Below the pieces are notes generated by a model that was not told the DNA's origin, made no database searches, and saw only the letters and a list, made by a program, of their open reading frames with translations. DNA of 19,559 nucleotides from Elusimicrobia bacterium RIFCSPLOWO2_12_FULL_59_9 (lineage in GTDB: Bacteria > Elusimicrobiota > Elusimicrobia > O2-12-FULL-59-9): the NCBI GenBank assembly GCA_001800185.1, contig MGUX01000007.1:1-19559 (forward strand), in the 5' to 3' direction. Both the position numbers and the translations under genes were made by a program. This document shows, one piece after another, positions 15,587 to 19,559 of the stretch (within the stretch, counting starts at the first letter, position 1; each line of letters begins with the position of its first letter).

Positions 15587-18499
15587 ATGAAGCGCTTTCT
15601 CGCATCTTTTCTTAGCTTAATTCTGTTCGCGGCCGCTCCCGGCTTGCAGCCTTGCCGGGCCTGGGGCGAAGCTATCCGCCCGAAGTCATCGGCGCGCCTG
15701 TCCTCTAGGCGATTTTCAAAAAACTATCTTTCTCTCAAGAGCCGCGCCGGCTTTTCTCCTAACTTTAGGCCCGGCCGCTTTCAAACGGGTCCGCGCGGCT
15801 CGCGGCTTCATCTTCCCCAACGCCTTGATTCCCGCGCGGAGCTCTCCGTCCGGAGCCTCTCCTCCGGCGAGCTCGGCGAAATAGCAGCCGCGCTCGAGCA
15901 TTTAGGAGCGCAGGAAAGTTCCCGCCTCCCCGACCGGGAGATGCCGGACGCAGTAAAATCCCGGCTGTCCGTTTTAATCGAGGGACTGCGCTATTTCCAG
16001 AAAGCATGGAGTTCAGCGACGGAGCTGCCGGTTTCGCCCGACGGCGTCAAAGCCTCTTTGCCGCGGAGCCGCCCAGCCTCCTTCGACTTGTCCGTTGAAA
16101 GGCCCGCGCGCCCAACTCCTGCCGCCAGTCTCCAGGGCGAAGGATTTTCAGATTCCGGCGGCAAGGCCGGGGCTCTGGAGAGAATGGTCCGCCGCGCGCG
16201 GCGGGTTTTGGATTTTGTGCGCGCCTTGGGATCAAAACCCCCGGCTCAACCGGTTCTCCCGGCAGTTCCCCAATCTCCCGCTTACGTGCAGGGGCGCATT
16301 TACGACCCTGGATTTATCCGCCGCGAGCGCGCGGACGCGCGCTTCACGGTGGTGTGGGACTTAAACGGCACTTTGGAGGCCCACGACGACCGGACGGACA
16401 AAAACGCCGTCTATTTGAGGCCCCAGGCCGAGGAGGTTTTGAAAAGCCTCAAAGACCGGGGCGTGAAGCTGGTGCTTTGGTCCCAGGCCGAAAAGTGGTG
16501 GGTGGATGGATTTTTTCAGAAATTTCCGCAAATTGCGCCCTATTTCGAGCGCGTCATCACGCGCGAAAATTACATGGACCTTTCGGGAAAAGAATTTGCC
16601 GAGTTCCCGGAGGCCTCGGCCGTCCACCGCCGTTTTCCGCGCGCCAAGAACCTCTCGCTTTTGGGATATGACCTGCTCGTGGACAATTTATCCGAAGCGG
16701 CCGCCGTCGCAAAGAAGCTCGGCTATGCCCATGTTTCCGTTCCGTCTTACCGGGTGGAGAACGCCGGTGCCGAAGAAGGAGCTCTGGCCAAAGCTCTGGA
16801 GGCCGTTCAAAACGATCCCTCGCAGCTTTCGCGCGTTTCCTGGGACGGGCATCCGGTCCGCGTTCTGGATTTAAAAGCCGATTTGCCGGAGATTCAAAAG
16901 TCCCTGGGGGCCTCGCCCCTCGTTTTCGCCATCAACCGCTCCATTTTGACGCTTGCGGCGAGCCCTTCCGGGCTGATGCCCCAGCGCGCCGCGGGAGGCG
17001 CGGCGCCCGCGATTTACTCCGCGCTTCAGCTCGGCGGCGGCGGGTTGGTTTTGGCTGCCGCCATGACGCCGGCCGAGCGCCGTCTGGCGCAGCGCGGCAA
17101 AATCCTCAACATGGGGAAAAATCTTTGGGTTCGCTACCTGGACGTTCCGCCGGAGACCTTTGAGGCCTACTACAATGGATTTGCCAACTCGTTTCTGTGG
17201 CCCGTGCAGCACGGCTTGTTCTCCGATTTTCATCCGGATTCCGGGGGGGAGTCTCCGCAGGACAAGCGGCTTTTCTCCGCTTACCGTAAAGTCAACGCCT
17301 TGTTCGCCCGGGCCGCGCTGCCTCTTCTGCAGAAGGCCTCTTTTCCCCGGATTTTTATTCAAGACTATCACCTCTATTTGCTGCCGCAGATTTTAAGGCG
17401 CAGCCGGCCCTCGGCCGGGGTCCTGCAGCAATTCATTCATATTCCGTGGGTCTCCGCGGCCTACATCCGGGCCCATTTGCCGTTTAAGGCGCTCAAGGAA
17501 ATTTTAAAGGGCATGCTGGGAAACGATATATTGGGATTCCAGACCAAGGAAGACGCGCGCAATTTTATGGACACGGCCTCCGAGGTCCTGGGCTTGCGGA
17601 CGGACCGCGAGAGCGGCGTCGTGTTTTTCGGGGAGCGCCGGGTGAGGGTCAGCGATTACCCCATCTCCGTGGACGCCGAGCATCTGAGCAAGATTTTGGA
17701 GAGCGACGCGGCGCTGGCGCAGATCGAGAAGCTTTCCCGCTTGAGGCGGGGGAAGACTTTGGTGGTCCGGGTGGACCGGATGGACCCCACCAAAGGCATC
17801 CTCGAAGGCTTAAAGGCGCTGCGCCAAATGCTGCGCAGCCACCCGGAGCTCAAGGAGAAGTTGATGTTCTATTGCGTCTTGCAGCCTTCCCGCGAAAAGA
17901 ATCCCGCTTACCAGAGGCTCCAAACGGAGATCAAAAGCCTGGTGAGGGAGATCAACCGCGAGTTTTCTCCGGACGCTCAGGAGGGTTTTAACGGCATCCT
18001 TGAAAACCAGCAGGACTTCCAGGGGTTTTTAAACGGCGAAGGAAAAGCGCCCGTGGTCGTGGCGCAGATGACCGGGCTTCCGTACCAGGAAGTTTTGGCG
18101 CTCTTTAGCCTCATGGACGTGGGCCTGGTCAATCCCAAAAAGGACGGCATGAATCTGGTGGCCAAAGAGATGATGGTCGCCAAGGATCCGGAGCTTTTAA
18201 AGCGCTTGAACGCCAAACTCCAAAGCCGCGGCTCCAGCCTGAGATTGGGACATGGGGCCATTGTGGCCTCAAGCCGCATGGGCGCCTATTCGGAACTCAA
18301 AGAGTGGGGCCTACACGGCCACGTTTTTGGCATCGGCGATCCCACCGACATCGAGGAGACCGGCCTGGCTCTTTACCTGGCGCTTGACTCTTCCATCCAG
18401 GAGCGCGAAGGCCGCGCTGCCGCCCTGGCCGCGCACGTGCGGCAAAACAACCTCAAAGCCTGGCTGGACTCCATGCTGAGGGACGTTGAGGGGCCGTAA
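15587..18499 (+). CDS. Secreted HAD-GT20 fusion (trehalose-6-phosphate synthase-like)
   Basis: 970 residues. A signal peptide is evident (MKRFLASFLSLILFAAAPGL, then QPCRAWGEA). Residues 30-250 are a basic, Pro/Ser-rich region without a known fold. A HAD-like domain follows (about 252-390) with DLNGT at 258-262, LVLWSQ and LLVDN; the second motif-I Asp is Asn260, which should weaken phosphatase activity. From about 445 to 965 it is a full glycosyltransferase family 20 domain: FAINR, the Gly-rich loop, IQDYHLYLLPQILRR, FIHIPW, LLG-like GNDILGFQT, RVDRMDPTKGI (728-738) and KDGMNLVAKEM (852-862), keeping the donor-site Arg, Lys, Asp and Glu. GT20 enzymes join glucose from NDP-glucose to a sugar phosphate. 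HAD before GT20 is the order of bifunctional glucosylglycerol-phosphate enzymes, but the motifs look more like OtsA. An exported form is odd, because its substrates are cytoplasmic. The start has AAGG 7 nt upstream. Confidence 0.85.
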   Translation: MKRFLASFLSLILFAAAPGLQPCRAWGEAIRPKSSARLSSRRFSKNYLSLKSRAGFSPNFRPGRFQTGPRGSRLHLPQRLDSRAELSVRSLSSGELGEIAAALEHLGAQESSRLPDREMPDAVKSRLSVLIEGLRYFQKAWSSATELPVSPDGVKASLPRSRPASFDLSVERPARPTPAASLQGEGFSDSGGKAGALERMVRRARRVLDFVRALGSKPPAQPVLPAVPQSPAYVQGRIYDPGFIRRERADARFTVVWDLNGTLEAHDDRTDKNAVYLRPQAEEVLKSLKDRGVKLVLWSQAEKWWVDGFFQKFPQIAPYFERVITRENYMDLSGKEFAEFPEASAVHRRFPRAKNLSLLGYDLLVDNLSEAAAVAKKLGYAHVSVPSYRVENAGAEEGALAKALEAVQNDPSQLSRVSWDGHPVRVLDLKADLPEIQKSLGASPLVFAINRSILTLAASPSGLMPQRAAGGAAPAIYSALQLGGGGLVLAAAMTPAERRLAQRGKILNMGKNLWVRYLDVPPETFEAYYNGFANSFLWPVQHGLFSDFHPDSGGESPQDKRLFSAYRKVNALFARAALPLLQKASFPRIFIQDYHLYLLPQILRRSRPSAGVLQQFIHIPWVSAAYIRAHLPFKALKEILKGMLGNDILGFQTKEDARNFMDTASEVLGLRTDRESGVVFFGERRVRVSDYPISVDAEHLSKILESDAALAQIEKLSRLRRGKTLVVRVDRMDPTKGILEGLKALRQMLRSHPELKEKLMFYCVLQPSREKNPAYQRLQTEIKSLVREINREFSPDAQEGFNGILENQQDFQGFLNGEGKAPVVVAQMTGLPYQEVLALFSLMDVGLVNPKKDGMNLVAKEMMVAKDPELLKRLNAKLQSRGSSLRLGHGAIVASSRMGAYSELKEWGLHGHVFGIGDPTDIEETGLALYLALDSSIQEREGRAAALAAHVRQNNLKAWLDSMLRDVEGP

Positions 18500-18526
18500 G
18501 CAGGCCGCCGGGTCGCCGATAAATAG

Positions 18527-18545
18527 TGTGGCCATATTGACCACA
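18527..18545. promoter_or_regulatory. 19-bp operator-like palindrome upstream of the PEBP gene
   Basis: TGTGG, one base, CA, TAT, TG, one base, CCACA: all but one symmetrical pair of positions are complementary. It lies between the stop of the GT20 gene and the ribosome site of the PEBP gene. It could be a repressor site; nothing in the window identifies a binder. Confidence 0.3.
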
Positions 18546-18571
18546 TGCTGCCGATAAGGAGGTCCATAGAG

Positions 18572-19045
18572 ATGGCACTGAGCCTTAAGAGCTCCGCGTT
18601 TAAGCCCGACGAGTTCATTCCCAAGAAACATAGTTGTGAGGGAGAGGACGTCTCGCCGCAGCTCAGTTGGATGGGCGCTCCTGAGGGAACCCGGAGCTTC
18701 GCCTTGATCATGGACGATCCCGACGCTCCGCCCGGAACGTGGGTGCACTGGGTGCTCTACGACCTGCCCTCCGGCCGCAGCAGCCTCGATGAGGGACTTC
18801 CCAAAAAGGAGACGTTGGACTCCGGCGCCAAGCATGGGCTTTGCTGGGGCGTCAACGATTTCGACCGAATCGGCTACTACGGTCCTTGCCCGCCTCCCGG
18901 AACGCCGCACCGGTATGTTTTCAAGCTCTACGCCTTGGATGCGGAGTTGGGCCTGGCGGCCCGGGCAACCAAGGCGGAGCTTTTGCGCGCCATGCAGGGC
19001 CACATTCTCGCCCAGGCCGAGCTCACCGGTTTGTACAAGCGCTGA
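18572..19045 (+). CDS. YbhB/YbcL-type phosphatidylethanolamine-binding (PEBP) family protein
   Basis: 157 residues from MALSLKSSAFKPDEFIPKKH. The family signature is plain: EDVSPQLSW, MDDPDAPPGTWVHWVLYDLP and GPCPPPGTPHRYVFKLYALD, with the Asp, His and Pro residues that line the anion-binding pocket. Length matches bacterial YbhB/YbcL proteins, which are compact ligand-binding proteins of unclear physiological role. An AAGGAGG ribosome site at 18556-18562 sits 9 nt before the ATG at 18572, which decides this start over the in-frame ATG at 18545. It follows the GT20 gene by 72 nt in the same direction and may share its transcript. No signal peptide is seen, so it is likely cytoplasmic. Confidence 0.92.
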   Translation: MALSLKSSAFKPDEFIPKKHSCEGEDVSPQLSWMGAPEGTRSFALIMDDPDAPPGTWVHWVLYDLPSGRSSLDEGLPKKETLDSGAKHGLCWGVNDFDRIGYYGPCPPPGTPHRYVFKLYALDAELGLAARATKAELLRAMQGHILAQAELTGLYKR

Positions 19046-19061
19046 AGGGAGAGTTGGAGAA

Positions 19062-19093
19062 AGTGATAGAGTGGTAGAGTGATAAAGTGGTGG
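19062..19093. repeat. Two-copy 16-bp tandem repeat
   Basis: AGTGATAGAGTGGTAG is followed directly by AGTGATAAAGTGGTGG, 14 of 16 bases identical, in the purine-rich gap between the convergent PEBP and GH3 genes. It looks like simple repeat expansion. No terminator hairpin is seen beside it. Confidence 0.6.
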
Positions 19094-19113
19094 AGGGGGA
19101 GTAGGTCGCTGGG

Positions 19114-19559
19114 CTAGGGGTTGCGGATTTCCGCTTGGAGCGGCATTGTCAGAAGCTCGGCTTTTTTCTTCAAGTTCAAGATTCTTCGGACGCTTTTATC
19201 GAGTCTCTTTTCCGGAATTTCACCTGCCAAGACCGCTTTTTTAACGGCGTCAACGATTCCTCTGTAGTTGTTGGGAGTTCCGAGCACAAGGAGCATGTCG
19301 GCTCCGGCTTTGACGGCCAGAAGGCCGGCCTCCGGAGGGCTCCAGGAGCGGGCGATCGCGCCCATGCGCAGGTCGTCGGTCATCACGATTCCTTGATAGC
19401 CGAGCTCCCGCCTTAAAACTCCGCCTATGACGGCGGCGGACAGGCTCGCCGGAAGGGCGGGGTCCCCCCCGTGGTTTTTAAATCCCAGAAAATCAGGTAA
19501 GAACTGATTAGCGACGGAGAGCCTTTCACCGAAATGGTGAAAAATGGCGGCTCAAAACG
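19114..19559 (-). pseudogene. GH3 beta-N-acetylhexosaminidase (NagZ-like), C-terminal part, apparent frameshift
   Basis: From the right edge, one frame reads FEPPFFTISVKGSPSLISSY and LIFWDLK, which fits the middle of GH3 NagZ-like enzymes. After a run of seven G residues (C7 on the plus strand, 19464-19470) the family sequence continues in another frame: DPALPASLSAAVIGGVLRRE, GYQGIVMTDDLRMGAI with the nucleophile Asp region TDD, then AGADMLLVLG, ending at TAG 19114-19116. One extra G in the run would join the two frames without loss. NagZ-type enzymes remove N-acetylglucosamine from cell-wall fragments during peptidoglycan recycling. The N-terminal half, including the catalytic His loop, is beyond the window. 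The break could be real, phase-variable or a homopolymer sequencing error. Confidence 0.75.

Noticed and set aside
1..19559. CRISPR arrays, tRNA and rRNA genes
   Set aside because: No regularly spaced repeats, cloverleaf-type sequences or rRNA-like stretches were seen on either strand.

Overview
This window is about 19.6 kb of GC-rich bacterial DNA. A mobile, defence-type island sits between ordinary housekeeping or stress genes. The organism cannot be named with confidence. The secreted HAD-GT20 fusion protein, the UPF0182 membrane protein and the codon and base composition suggest a diderm bacterium from a poorly sampled lineage. Elusimicrobiota-like is a guess from protein style, not something the sequence proves.

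Layout. (1) 1-2501 (-): a UPF0182-family membrane protein whose C-terminus lies beyond the left edge. (2) 2502-3084: non-coding, except for a decayed fragment (2724-2886) of the same pRiA4b ORF-3-like gene that occurs intact at 4735-5352, and a cluster of TGCGACA repeats at the end of the next gene. (3) 3085-13913 (-): one tightly packed operon, read right to left: a small excisionase-type HTH protein, a UvrD-like helicase with a C-terminal Fe-S PD-(D/E)XK nuclease, a type III Mod methyltransferase, a type III Res helicase-nuclease with a C-terminal LexA/UmuD-like S24 domain, a pRiA4b ORF-3-like protein and a Schlafen/AlbA_2-type ATP-binding protein. Gaps between genes are 3 to about 18 nt. 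(4) 13921-13998: an attC-like (integron recombination site) inverted repeat just after the stop codon of the next gene. (5) 14019-15257 (-): an AAA-type ATPase with a C-terminal winged helix, behind a good sigma70-type promoter overlaid by two tandem operator-like repeats. (6) 15323-15586: a structured, gene-free stretch. (7) 15587-18499 (+): a secreted HAD-GT20 fusion (trehalose-6-phosphate synthase-like). (8) 18572-19045 (+): a YbhB/YbcL-type PEBP protein. (9) 19114 to the right edge (-): the C-terminal part of a GH3 NagZ-like glycosidase with an apparent frameshift at a seven-G run.

The type III restriction-modification core is visibly damaged. A 95-bp hairpin MITE with perfect 12-bp terminal repeats and a TA target duplication splits mod, and removing it on paper restores a 641-codon reading frame exactly. 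The res gene carries a one-base frameshift inside its S24 domain. The helicase-nuclease, pRiA4b and Schlafen-type genes look intact.

The most interesting points are: the Res-S24 fusion, which keeps an Ala-Gly cleavage site, catalytic Ser and Lys, and the LexA/UmuD spacing, suggesting DNA-damage-controlled restriction; the MITE footprint in mod; the attC-like site linking this defence island to integron recombination; and the duplicated pRiA4b fragment at the island edge. All functional statements come from reading motifs by eye; no database search was run.
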